A stretch of 60,597 nucleotides of DNA from Streptacidiphilus neutrinimicus. GTDB taxonomy: Bacteria; Actinomycetota; Actinomycetes; Streptomycetales; Streptomycetaceae. Positions 43,347-51,215 of the stretch are shown piece after piece (positions within the stretch are counted from its first letter, which is position 1; every line of letters starts with the position of its first letter). The notes beneath the pieces are model-generated. The model was not told the DNA's origin, did no database searches, and was given only the letters and a program-made list of their open reading frames with translations. The position numbers and the translations under genes were made by a program. The stretch spans positions 36,399-96,995 of the forward strand of contig NZ_BBPO01000003.1 of NCBI RefSeq assembly GCF_000787815.1, in the 5' to 3' direction.

Positions 43347-44081
43347 CTAGGCGAAGAGGAACCCGAAGACCGCGTCACCGATCCGCTGGTCCTGCACCTC
43401 GGTGCCGTTGGCCTCCTCGCGGGCGAACTTGACCGCCTGCTGGAGTCGCTCGACGCGCTCCAGCAGCTCGTTGACGCGCCGCGCCGGCAGGGCGCCGGAG
43501 AACTTCACCGTGGTCCAGTAACCGATCGTCACATCCTCGGTGTAGACCTCGACCTGGGCCGGGTGCTTCTCGGTGGCCTCGGCCTTCACGTGGTTGCGGT
43601 AGACCTTCTTGGTGCGGTTGGTCTTGACCGGCTCGGTGCGCCAGCTGTCCGTGGACTCGTCGCGGTTCCAGGTCTCGGCGGCGTCCAGCACCGGCAGCTT
43701 CTTGACGAAGGTGTGCAGGTCCACCAACTGCTTCTCCAGGAACAGCAGGTAGCTCACCGGCACCGCCGTCAGCAGCACCCGGCCGTCGACCGTCACGTCC
43801 GCCCGCGCCTCGCAGTTCGCCCAGTCCTTCGTCGCGGTGACGTCGAACAGCCGCGTCAGCGAGGCCGCGGTGGTGCGCAGCACGTCCTCGGCGTGGACCT
43901 GCACCCGCGTCGACTCCGGCGGGAACATCTCGCCTTCCTCGTCGCGCGGCTGGTAGGTCCGCGCGATGCCGGTCAGCAGCGTGGCCTTCTGCACGTCGTG
44001 GTGCGCCTGGGTGAGATCGGCGAAGGCCTTGGCCTTGACGCCCTTCTCGACGGCGATGATCTGGTTCAGCTTGGTGCCCAT
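43347..44081 (-). CDS. DUF7873-like protein associated with tRNA-like RNAs
   Basis: A 244-residue soluble protein, MGTKLNQIIAVEKGVKAKAFADLTQAHHDVQK..., that I recognise as a well-conserved bacterial family of unknown function (I believe DUF7873). Visible parts are an N-terminal helical segment, ESTRVQVHAEDVLRTTAASLTRLFDVTATKDWANCEARADV, LLTAVPVSYLLFLEKQLVDLHTFVKKLPVLDAAETW, a basic stretch (KTNRTKKVYRNHVKAEATEKHPAQVEVYTED) that could bind RNA, and VKFSGALPARRVNELLERVERLQQAVKFAREEANG near the end. The ATG follows GGGGGAACCACGC. It lies between a tRNA-like leader and two permuted tRNA-like cores, in the same direction. A role in RNA binding, repair or processing is inferred from context only. 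Confidence 0.85.
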   Translation of the reverse strand: MGTKLNQIIAVEKGVKAKAFADLTQAHHDVQKATLLTGIARTYQPRDEEGEMFPPESTRVQVHAEDVLRTTAASLTRLFDVTATKDWANCEARADVTVDGRVLLTAVPVSYLLFLEKQLVDLHTFVKKLPVLDAAETWNRDESTDSWRTEPVKTNRTKKVYRNHVKAEATEKHPAQVEVYTEDVTIGYWTTVKFSGALPARRVNELLERVERLQQAVKFAREEANGTEVQDQRIGDAVFGFLFA

Positions 44082-44111
44082 GCGTGGTTCCCCCGTGGGT
44101 GGTTCTTCATC

Positions 44112-44252
44112 GGTGCGCCGCCGGGGAATCGAACCCCGCGAGCCATCCGGCCAGAGCCAGGAGGGTCCGGCAGGACGGGGCTGGCGTCGCGCCCCCGTCC
44201 TGTCGGGCCCTCCCGCAGGCTCCGTTGTGTCCCGGCACTCGACGCTCGGCGC
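44112..44252 (-). ncRNA. tRNA-like RNA with long rod in the leader of DUF7873-like gene
   Basis: On the minus strand GCGCCG (44252-44247) pairs 6/6 with CGGCGC (44120-44115), followed by ACC. The T-arm is CGGGG-TTCGATT-CCCCG (44138-44122). Between them is no D-arm or anticodon arm but one long rod: CGAG/CTCG, CCGG/CCGG, GGAGCC/GGCTCT, GGAGGG/CCCTCC, CCG/CGG and CAGGACGGGG/CCCCGTCCTG with mismatches between. It starts 17 bp behind the rmlC stop and ends 31 bp before the protein start, so it is likely the 5' leader of the DUF7873-like mRNA. It may be processed as an independent RNA or be a regulatory structure recognised by the protein. Confidence 0.65.
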
Positions 44253-44268
44253 GGGCGTCCTTCTGTCC

Positions 44269-44895
44269 TTACGACGTCCGCTGGGACGAGGTTAGGGACG
44301 CCGCAGCTGACGTCGCCAGCGAATTTCCGGTGGCGGCGTAGCGGGGGAGGCGGTCTGCCGCGAGGAGGTCGGCGAGGGTCGGGGCGGCGGCGTCGCGGTC
44401 GGAGAGGAGCGGCGAGGCGACGGGCCAGACGATGGCGAGGTCGGGGTCGAGCGGGTGCACGGTGTGCTCGCGCTGCGGCGCGTACGTCTCGGAGCAGAAG
44501 TAGACCACCGTGGTGCCGTCCGCGAGGGAGCAGAAGGCGTGGCCGAGGCCCTCGGCCAGGTGCACCGCACGGCGGTCGACCGTGTCGAGCAGCACCGCAT
44601 CCCACCGCCCGAACGTCGGCGAGCCGACGCGCAGGTCCACCACCACGTCCCACGCCGCGCCCGCCACGCAGGTGACGTACTTGGCCTGGCCCGGCGGCAC
44701 GTCGGCGAAGTGCACGCCGCGGACCACGTCCGCGGCGGAGACGGACAGGTTGGCCTGCGCGGTCGGGAACGGGCTGATCCCGGCCTCGGCCAGACGGTCG
44801 GGCCGGTACCACTCCAGGAAGCTGCCGCGCGGGTCGGCGTGCTGCTGCGGGATGATCTCCCAGGCGCCTTCGACGGCGAGTGGGCGGATCTTCAT
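44269..44895 (-). CDS. rmlC: dTDP-4-dehydrorhamnose 3,5-epimerase
   Basis: A 208-residue cupin epimerase. DPRGSFLEWYRPDRLAEAG, QANLSVSAADVVRGVHFADVPPGQAKYVTCVAGAAWDVVVDLR and GLGHAFCSLADGTTVVYFCSE are the RmlC motifs with the catalytic His and Tyr. It makes dTDP-4-keto-L-rhamnose. It follows rmlA with a one-base overlap (TGATG). The tRNA-like RNA starts 17 bp behind it on the same strand. Confidence 0.93.
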   Translation of the reverse strand: MKIRPLAVEGAWEIIPQQHADPRGSFLEWYRPDRLAEAGISPFPTAQANLSVSAADVVRGVHFADVPPGQAKYVTCVAGAAWDVVVDLRVGSPTFGRWDAVLLDTVDRRAVHLAEGLGHAFCSLADGTTVVYFCSETYAPQREHTVHPLDPDLAIVWPVASPLLSDRDAAAPTLADLLAADRLPRYAATGNSLATSAAASLTSSQRTS

Positions 44896-45767
44896 CACGA
44901 GCCTCCGGTGGCCAGCAGGTCCATCAGGTAGGTGCCGTAGCCGCTGCGCGTCAGCGGCTGGGCGAGTTGCTCCAGGCGCGCGTCGTCGATGTAGCCCATG
45001 CGCCACGCGATCTCCTCGACGCAGCCGACCTTCAGGCCCTGCCGCTGCTCGATGACCCGCACGTACTCGGCGGCCTGGACCAGCGACTCGAAGGTCCCGG
45101 TGTCGAGCCAGACGGTGCCGCGGTCCAGACGGCTCACCCGGAGCCGGCGCTCGTCCAGGTAGGCCCGGTTGATATCGGTGATCTCCAGCTCGCCGCGGGC
45201 GCTGGGCCGCAGCTGCCGGGCCAGGTCGACCACGTCGTTGTCGTAGAAGTACAGCCCCGGCACCGCGTAGCGGGAGCGCGGACGGGCGGGCTTCTCCTCG
45301 ATCGAGAGCACCGTCCCGGTCTCGTCGAACTCGACGACGCCGAACGCGGACGGGTCGGCGACCGGATAGGCGAAGATGTGGCCGCCGTCCAGCCCCTTGT
45401 TCTCCGCGAGCCGGGTGCCGAGCCCGCTGCCGTGGAAGATGTTGTCGCCGAGGATCAGCGCCACGGCCTCGCCGCCGATGAAGTCCGCGCCGAGGACGAA
45501 GGCCTGCGCGATGCCTTCGGGGCGCTGCTGCACCTGGTACTCCAGCCGGACGCCCCACTGGGAGCCGTCGCCGAGGAGCCGACGGAACTGCTCCTGGTCG
45601 TCGGGCGCGGTGAGCACCAGGATCTCCTGGACGCCCGCCATCAGCAGGGTGGCCAACGGGTAGTAGACCATCGGCTTGTCGTAGACGGGCATGAGCTGCT
45701 TGGACACGGACCGGGTCAGCGGCCACAACCTGCTGCCGGTGCCGCCCGCGAGAAGGATTCCGCGCAT
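44895..45767 (-). CDS. rmlA: glucose-1-phosphate thymidylyltransferase
   Basis: A 290-residue RmlA. The N-terminal nucleotide-binding [28 protein letters not shown] and LGDNIFHG motifs, [22 protein letters not shown] and the C-terminal [25 protein letters not shown] are all typical. It makes dTDP-glucose for rhamnose. The ATG lies 7 bases behind a TAGCGT -10 element, so the transcript is probably leaderless. Divergent from rmlB with 146 bp between. Confidence 0.96.
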   Translation of the reverse strand: MRGILLAGGTGSRLWPLTRSVSKQLMPVYDKPMVYYPLATLLMAGVQEILVLTAPDDQEQFRRLLGDGSQWGVRLEYQVQQRPEGIAQAFVLGADFIGGEAVALILGDNIFHGSGLGTRLAENKGLDGGHIFAYPVADPSAFGVVEFDETGTVLSIEEKPARPRSRYAVPGLYFYDNDVVDLARQLRPSARGELEITDINRAYLDERRLRVSRLDRGTVWLDTGTFESLVQAAEYVRVIEQRQGLKVGCVEEIAWRMGYIDDARLEQLAQPLTRSGYGTYLMDLLATGGS

Positions 45768-45774
45768 ATCGCAC

Positions 45775-45802
45775 ACGCTAGCGGCAGTTGATGACCAATC
45801 AG
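45775..45802 (-). promoter_or_regulatory. promoter of rmlA-rmlC
   Basis: On the minus strand, TAGCGT (45780-45775) lies 7 bases before the rmlA ATG, and CTGATT (45802-45797) is 16 bp upstream of it as a -35. This fits a leaderless start. Confidence 0.65.
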
Positions 45803-45822
45803 GGGTGTTCGGCGGATGCGGA

Positions 45823-45836
45823 CGGATGTTCATCCG
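45823..45836. promoter_or_regulatory. inverted repeat between rmlA and rmlB
   Basis: CGGATG-TT-CATCCG is a perfect inverted repeat; a related imperfect copy GGACGTTCATCC follows at 45844-45855. These may bind a regulator of both divergent transcripts. Confidence 0.45.
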
Positions 45837-45898
45837 CGGCGCCGGACGTTCATCCACTCCGCGCGGGCGTTCCGCCCCGGCCGCGAGGGCGTTCTGCC

Positions 45899-45904
45899 TA
45901 TGCT
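45899..45904 (+). promoter_or_regulatory. -10 element of rmlB
   Basis: TATGCT lies 9 bases before the rmlB ATG with no ribosome-binding site between, so the rmlB mRNA is probably leaderless or nearly so. The -35 is not clear. Confidence 0.5.
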
Positions 45905-45913
45905 GGCGGCACT

Positions 45914-46900
45914 ATGCGGATTCTGGTCACCGGCGGCGCCGGTTTCATCGGTTCGGAGTTCGTCCGGCAGACACTCACCGCGACCGGGGCCCCGCTCCAC
46001 GGCGCGCGCGTCACCGTCCTGGACAAGCTCACCTACTCGGGCGTGCGCGCCAATCTGGCCCCGGTCGAGGGCCATCCGGGGTTCACCTTCGTCGAGGGCG
46101 ACATCTGCGACCCGCACGTGGTCGACGAGGTGACCGCCGGGCAGGACGCGGTGGTGCACTTCGCCGCGGAGTCCCACGTGGACCGGTCGATCACCGGCGC
46201 GGTGCCCTTCGTCACCACCAACGTGCTGGGCACGCAGGTCCTGCTGGACGCGGCCCGCCGCCACCGGGTGGGCCGGTTCCTGCACGTCTCCACCGACGAG
46301 GTCTACGGCTCCATCGCCGAGGGCTCCTGGACGGAGGACTGGCCGCTCGCGCCGAACTCCCCGTACGCGGCCTCGAAGGCGTCGTCCGACCTGATGGCGC
46401 TGGCCCACCACCGTACCCACGGCGCGGACGTCGTGGTCACCCGCTGCTCCAACAACTACGGGCCGTACCAGTTCCCGGAGAAGGTCATCCCGCTGTTCAC
46501 CACGAACCTCCTGGACGGCGGCACGGTGCCGCTGTACGGGACGGGCGCCAACGTGCGCGACTGGCTGCACGTCTCCGACCACTGTCGCGGGATCGCGCTG
46601 GCGCTGCTCAAAGGCCGCGCCGGGGAGGTCTACCACATCGGTGGCGGGCGTGAACTGACAAACCGTGAGCTGACTCGCCTGCTGCTGGAGGCGACCGGCG
46701 CGGACTGGGACCGGGTCGTCCCCGTGGAGGACCGCAAGGGCCACGATCTGCGCTACTCCCTCGACATCGGCAAGGCCAGGCACGAGTTGGGCTACGAGCC
46801 GCAGGTCGGCTTCGAGCAGGGCCTCGCCGGGACCGTCGCCTGGTACCGCGAGAACCGCGCCTGGTGGGAGCCGCTCAGGCGCCGGGTGGCGGAACGGTGA
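45914..46900 (+). CDS. rmlB: dTDP-glucose 4,6-dehydratase
   Basis: A 328-residue extended SDR. GGAGFIGSEFVRQ is the NAD motif, HFAAESHVDRSI and the catalytic STDEVYG...PYAASKASSD (Y-x-x-x-K) are RmlB-specific, and CSNNYGPYQFPEKVIPLF follows. It converts dTDP-glucose to dTDP-4-keto-6-deoxyglucose. Stop overlaps the rmlD start by four bases (GTGA). Confidence 0.96.
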   Translation: MRILVTGGAGFIGSEFVRQTLTATGAPLHGARVTVLDKLTYSGVRANLAPVEGHPGFTFVEGDICDPHVVDEVTAGQDAVVHFAAESHVDRSITGAVPFVTTNVLGTQVLLDAARRHRVGRFLHVSTDEVYGSIAEGSWTEDWPLAPNSPYAASKASSDLMALAHHRTHGADVVVTRCSNNYGPYQFPEKVIPLFTTNLLDGGTVPLYGTGANVRDWLHVSDHCRGIALALLKGRAGEVYHIGGGRELTNRELTRLLLEATGADWDRVVPVEDRKGHDLRYSLDIGKARHELGYEPQVGFEQGLAGTVAWYRENRAWWEPLRRRVAER

Positions 46901-47808
46901 CGGCGTCGGAGGGCGGCGCGCGCTGGCTGGTCACCGGCGCGGGAGGCATGCTCGGGCGGGACCTGTGCGCGGCGCTGGCGCAGGCGGGGGAGGACCGGGT
47001 CACCGCGGCGGACCGCGCGGCCCTGGACATCACCGACGCGTCCGCCGTGCGGGCTGCCGTCGCCGGGCACGACGTGGTCGTCAACTGCGCCGCCTACACG
47101 AACGTCGACGGCGCCGAGAGCGAGGCGTCGCGGGCCGACGCCGTGAACGGCCACGCGGTGGGCCTGCTGGCCGACGCGTGCGCGCGCGGCGGCGCGCGGC
47201 TGCTCCAGCTCTCGACGGACTACGTGCTGCCGGGCGCGTCCCCGGAGCCGCAGCCGGAGGACGCGCCGACGGGTCCGCCGAACGCGTACGGCCGCAGCAA
47301 GCTGCTCGGCGAGCGGCTGCTCGCGGAGCGCCTGCCGGAGGCGGGTTACGTCGTCCGCACGGCCTGGCTCTACGGGGAGCACGGCGGGAACTTCGTCGCC
47401 ACGATGCTGCGGCTGGCCGCGGAGCGGCCGCGCGTCGACGTCGTCGACGACCAGCACGGCCAGCCGACGTGGACCGTCCCGCTCGCCCGTCAGCTCGTCG
47501 CCCTCGGCCGCGCCGCGGTGGCGGGCGAGGCCCCGCCCGGCGTCTACCACGGCACGTCCGGCGGCCGCACCACCTGGCACGGCCTCGCCCGCGCGGTCTT
47601 CACCCACGCGGGCCTCGACCCGGCCCGCGTCCACCCGACCACCACCTCCGCCTTCCCCCGCCCCGCGGTCCGCCCCACCTACAGCGTCCTGGCCCACCAC
47701 CGCTGGCCCGCCACCGGCGTCCCGGCCCAGCCCCACTGGGAGGACTCCCTCGTCCTCGCCCTCCAGCAGCCGGCCTTCCAGGAACTGGCCGCCAAAGCCC
47801 GAGGCTGA
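46897..47808 (+). CDS. rmlD: dTDP-4-dehydrorhamnose reductase
   Basis: A 303-residue RmlD. GAGGMLGRDLCAAL is the cofactor motif; NCAAYTNVDGAESE, LSTDYVLPG and NAYGRSKLLGERLL carry the family residues; RTAWLYGEHGGNFVATML is near the middle. It makes dTDP-L-rhamnose, completing the set with rmlA, B and C. The GTG overlaps the rmlB stop, so the genes are co-translated. Confidence 0.94.
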   Translation: MTASEGGARWLVTGAGGMLGRDLCAALAQAGEDRVTAADRAALDITDASAVRAAVAGHDVVVNCAAYTNVDGAESEASRADAVNGHAVGLLADACARGGARLLQLSTDYVLPGASPEPQPEDAPTGPPNAYGRSKLLGERLLAERLPEAGYVVRTAWLYGEHGGNFVATMLRLAAERPRVDVVDDQHGQPTWTVPLARQLVALGRAAVAGEAPPGVYHGTSGGRTTWHGLARAVFTHAGLDPARVHPTTTSAFPRPAVRPTYSVLAHHRWPATGVPAQPHWEDSLVLALQQPAFQELAAKARG

Positions 47809-47953
47809 GGCCGCCCGGCCCGGGCAGCGGGCCGACGCCACCGTTGCGGGCCCGCTGCCGGCACCCCGCCACGTCGAGGGCCGACGTGGCGGGTAGGCGA
47901 TGGCCCTCGGCGTGGCGCCGGGGTGGCGCCCGGGGTGGGCCGGTCTGGGCGGC

Positions 47954-48556
47954 TCAGAGCTCGGTGAGCAGGCCGTCGTGCTCCTCGTAGCGGGCCCCCG
48001 TTGCCGGGCAGGTCCAGAGGCCTGGGTGGGCCGGGGATTCGGTGAGGCGGGAGCCCTCGCGGCCGACCCAGGCGATCCGACGGGCGGGGACGCCGGCCAT
48101 GAGGGCGAAGGGTGGGACGTCGCGGGTGACCACCGCGCCCGCGGCGATCAGGGACCAGCGGCCGATGCGGACGGGGGCCACGCAGACCGAGCGGGCGCCT
48201 ACGGACGCGCCCTCCTCGACCACGACGGCCACGGCCTCCCAGTCCTCGCCGCGCTTCAGCCTGCCGTCCGGGGTGACCGAGCGGGGGAAGTGGTCGTTGG
48301 TGAACACCGCCGCGGGACCGACGAAGACGCCGTCGCCCAGCACGGCCGGCTCGTAGACCAGGGCGTGGTTCTGCAGCTTGACGCGGTCGCCGAGCCGGAC
48401 GCCGGGGCCGACGTACGCGCCGCGGCCGATGATGCACTCCCGGCCGAGCACGGCCTTCTCCCGGATCTGCGCGAGATCCCAGACCGTCGTGCCGTCGCCG
48501 ACCTCGGCGGAGGGGTCGACCTGGGCGGTGGCGCGGATGCTGACGGATTCGCTCAT
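47954..48556 (-). CDS. left-handed beta-helix acetyltransferase (WbpD-like)
   Basis: A 200-residue hexapeptide acyltransferase. ATAQVDPSAEVGDGTTVWDLAQIREKAVLGRECIIGRGAYVGPGVRLGD and AVVTRDVPPFALMAGVPARRIAWV show the repeat and acyl-CoA binding. The sequence order and VFTNDHFPRS insertion match WbpD/WlbB-type UDP-sugar N-acetyltransferases that act on a 3-amino sugar. A matching oxidoreductase and aminotransferase occur at 51215 and 55455. The ATG is preceded by GAGAG. Confidence 0.88.
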   Translation of the reverse strand: MSESVSIRATAQVDPSAEVGDGTTVWDLAQIREKAVLGRECIIGRGAYVGPGVRLGDRVKLQNHALVYEPAVLGDGVFVGPAAVFTNDHFPRSVTPDGRLKRGEDWEAVAVVVEEGASVGARSVCVAPVRIGRWSLIAAGAVVTRDVPPFALMAGVPARRIAWVGREGSRLTESPAHPGLWTCPATGARYEEHDGLLTEL

Positions 48557-48605
48557 GTGCGGTCTCTCCCAAGAAGGACAAGAAGGAACGGTGCGCGCCG
48601 GGTGG

Positions 48606-49484
48606 TCAGGAACGGCTGCTCTCGTCCCGCAGCCAGGTGGCGAAGTCGCCCGCGCGGATCGCGCGGCGCGCGGCGCGTCGGGCCAGGACGGCGGTGGCGG
48701 CGAAGACGACGACGGAGGGCAGCAGGCGCGGTTCGGCGCGCACCAGCGTGCGCAGGTCGCCCAGGCTCGTACGAGCGCTCGCGGCGCTGTCCCCGTGCGC
48801 CGGTGTGCCGCTCCTGCGCTGGTGGTGCTCCAGTTGCACGGTGGAGGTCATCGCACGAATGCGACGACGCATCAGATCCGGCCAGTTGCGCGGGGGCTGG
48901 ACGACCACGCGTGCCTCGGGCACGACCTGTCGCTCCTCGGGGCGGAATGCGAGGGAGAAGGCCAGGTCATCGGCCATCAGCTCGGGCAGCGCGACCAGGC
49001 GCGCGTGGCCCTCCTCGGAGACCGCCACCACGCCGCGCCCGAACAGTCCTTGGCGGACCGTCGGCAGTCGCAGCCAGACCCGGTAGAAGGCCCGCACGCG
49101 CCAGTCGCTGGCGTCCAGCGGCAGCTCCCGCTCCGGTGCGGCGGCGAGGACGCCGGGGGTCCGCAGGGCTGCCGCAACTCGGCGTGCGTCCGTGCCGGAG
49201 AGGACCACGTCGGCGTCGACGTAGAGCCGGGGGAATCCCTTCGCGTGTTCGTCGCCCGCCCTCAACGCGCGGTGCTTGGACGGCTGTTCGAGCTCGACCA
49301 CGCGCACGGCCGGACCCCGCGAGCGGGCGGTCTCCGCCGTGGCGTCCGTGCAGCCGTTGCAGACCACGACGATGTCGAGCCCGTCCGGGCCGCCGGCCAG
49401 CAGCGCGTCGAGGAGGCGGCCGACGACCCGCTCCTCGTTATGGGCGGGGATGACCAGGCTGATGTCTTCACGAGTCTCGTACAT
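48606..49484 (-). CDS. glycosyltransferase family 2
   Basis: A 292-residue GT-A glycosyltransferase: ISLVIPAHNEERVVGRLLDALL and VVCNGCTDATAETAR are the N-terminal motifs, YVDADVVLSG the metal-binding DxD, and a GRGVVAVSEEGHARLVALPELMADDLAFSLAF segment holds the catalytic ED. One hydrophobic helix near residues 260-275 may anchor it to the membrane. It probably adds a sugar in the polysaccharide made by this locus. The ATG lies about 9 bases behind a CATACT -10 element, with no ribosome-binding site. Confidence 0.85.
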   Translation of the reverse strand: MYETREDISLVIPAHNEERVVGRLLDALLAGGPDGLDIVVVCNGCTDATAETARSRGPAVRVVELEQPSKHRALRAGDEHAKGFPRLYVDADVVLSGTDARRVAAALRTPGVLAAAPERELPLDASDWRVRAFYRVWLRLPTVRQGLFGRGVVAVSEEGHARLVALPELMADDLAFSLAFRPEERQVVPEARVVVQPPRNWPDLMRRRIRAMTSTVQLEHHQRRSGTPAHGDSAASARTSLGDLRTLVRAEPRLLPSVVVFAATAVLARRAARRAIRAGDFATWLRDESSRS

Positions 49485-49772
49485 CACATACGCAGTATGG
49501 CCAGAACTTGCGGCACGAGAATCACGAAGTATCCGATTCTTTCCCGTTGTTGTGCCTGCATGCTCTAGATTGCTGCGCGAGCGCCGGTAAGGCGGGGGTT
49601 TACCAGCCCTTGACCTATTCCGTACCCAGGGGGGTTGGGGGCCGACGCGCACGGCCCTTGGGCTTCGGCACCACTCTTGCACGACATCTTGTACGGCGAC
49701 AGATCCAGCTGTTCGACCAGTTCGGATGCGACAACGCGAGCTGAGGCACGAGCCGGAATCCCGGGGGGGTGC

Positions 49773-51215
49773 ATGATCGTCGGACCGATTACACACGGCC
49801 ATCATCAGACCAATCGCACGCAGGGCAACGCACGACGCCGCCAGTGGCTGCGCACCTATCGGCGCACACTGCTGGCCGCTGACGGTCTGGCCGCCCTGGT
49901 GGCGGGCCTGTTGATCCATAGCGAGCACCGGCACTGGGCCCTGGTCCTGGGCCTGCCGCCGGCCTGGCTCTTCGCCATGGGCGCATACCGGGCCTACGAC
50001 GCCGACACGCTCGGCGCGGGGCCCGAGGAGTTCCGCCGGGTGCTGCGCGGCGCCGTCGCGCTGCCCGCCGTCGCGGTCAGCTGCTACTGGCTGCTGCTGC
50101 GCGACGACGACTTCCTGCACTCCATGATGGTGGCGGCCGTCCCGGTCGCCCTGGTGGCGGTCGCCGTGCGGCTCGTCCTGCGACGACGGCTGCTGCAGCG
50201 GTTCGCCGCCGAGCGGCGGCACCGGGCCGCCGTCGTGATCGGCTCGGCCGAGGGGCTGCTCGAACTGCTGCCCCGGCTGGGCGGCGCGCCCACCAGCGCG
50301 CTGCGCGTCGCCGGGCTCTGCCTGACCGACCCGGAGCAGGCCGGAGTGCTCGGCCCCTGGGCCGAGCACGTGTGGGGCGGGCTGCACGAGCTGCCGAACG
50401 CCCTGCACGACACCGACTGCGGGGCCGTCGTCGTGGTCCCCACGCCGCAGATCGGCGCGGCGGACATGAGGCGCCTCTCCTGGAGTGCCGCGGCGGCCGG
50501 GGCCGACTTCCTGGTCGCGCCGCTGCTCACGGACGTCGCCGCGTCCCGGCTGTCGGTGCGGGTGGCCGACGGCATGGCGCTGATCAGCGTCCGCGCACCG
50601 GAGTTGGGCCGTGGCGCCCGCTTCCCCAAGGAGTTGCTGGAGCGGTCGCTGGCCGCCGCGATGCTGCTCGCACTCGCGCCGCTGATGCTGGCCGTCTCGC
50701 TGGTCGTCCGGATGGACAGCGCCGGTCCGGCCCTGTTCCGCCAGCGCCGCGTGGGCCAGTACGGCAACCACTTCACCATGTTCAAGTTCCGCACCATGCA
50801 CACGGACGCGGAGCAGCGCAGAGCCAAGCTCGAACAGCTCAACCAGAACAGCGACGGACTGCTTTTCAAGATCAAGGCGGACCCGCGGATCACCCGGGTC
50901 GGCGCGGCCCTGCGCCGCTACTCGATCGACGAACTCCCGCAGCTGATCAACGTGGTGGCCGGACACATGTCGCTGGTCGGCCCGCGTCCCTCGCTGCCGG
51001 CCGAGGCGGACGGCTACACCAACGAGATCCGACGCCGGCTGTTGGTCAAGCCCGGACTCACCGGCCTGTGGCAGGTGAGCGGCCGGTCGGATCTCCCCTG
51101 GGAGGAAGCCGTCCGGCTGGACCTGGCCTACGTCGACAACTGGTCCCTCGCCCTGGACGCGGACATCCTGCGGCGCACCGGCCCGGCCGTGGTGCGCGGG
51201 ACGGGGGCCTACTGA
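49773..51215 (+). CDS. polyprenyl-phosphate sugar-1-phosphate transferase
   Basis: A 480-residue initiating transferase (WbaP/CpsE-type). The N-terminal half has four to five membrane helices and a CoA/NAD-binding-like segment; the C-terminal catalytic domain has ALFRQRRVGQYGNHFTMFKFRTMHTDAE, KIKADPRITRVGAALRRYSIDELPQLINVVAGHMSLVGPRP and KPGLTGLWQVSGRSDLPWEEAVRLDLAYVDNWS. It links the first sugar-1-phosphate to undecaprenyl phosphate, starting repeat assembly. The ATG follows GGGGGGG. Its stop overlaps the next start (TGATG). The 288-bp upstream gap holds a T/C-rich stretch and no gene. Confidence 0.95.
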   Translation: MIVGPITHGHHQTNRTQGNARRRQWLRTYRRTLLAADGLAALVAGLLIHSEHRHWALVLGLPPAWLFAMGAYRAYDADTLGAGPEEFRRVLRGAVALPAVAVSCYWLLLRDDDFLHSMMVAAVPVALVAVAVRLVLRRRLLQRFAAERRHRAAVVIGSAEGLLELLPRLGGAPTSALRVAGLCLTDPEQAGVLGPWAEHVWGGLHELPNALHDTDCGAVVVVPTPQIGAADMRRLSWSAAAAGADFLVAPLLTDVAASRLSVRVADGMALISVRAPELGRGARFPKELLERSLAAAMLLALAPLMLAVSLVVRMDSAGPALFRQRRVGQYGNHFTMFKFRTMHTDAEQRRAKLEQLNQNSDGLLFKIKADPRITRVGAALRRYSIDELPQLINVVAGHMSLVGPRPSLPAEADGYTNEIRRRLLVKPGLTGLWQVSGRSDLPWEEAVRLDLAYVDNWSLALDADILRRTGPAVVRGTGAY

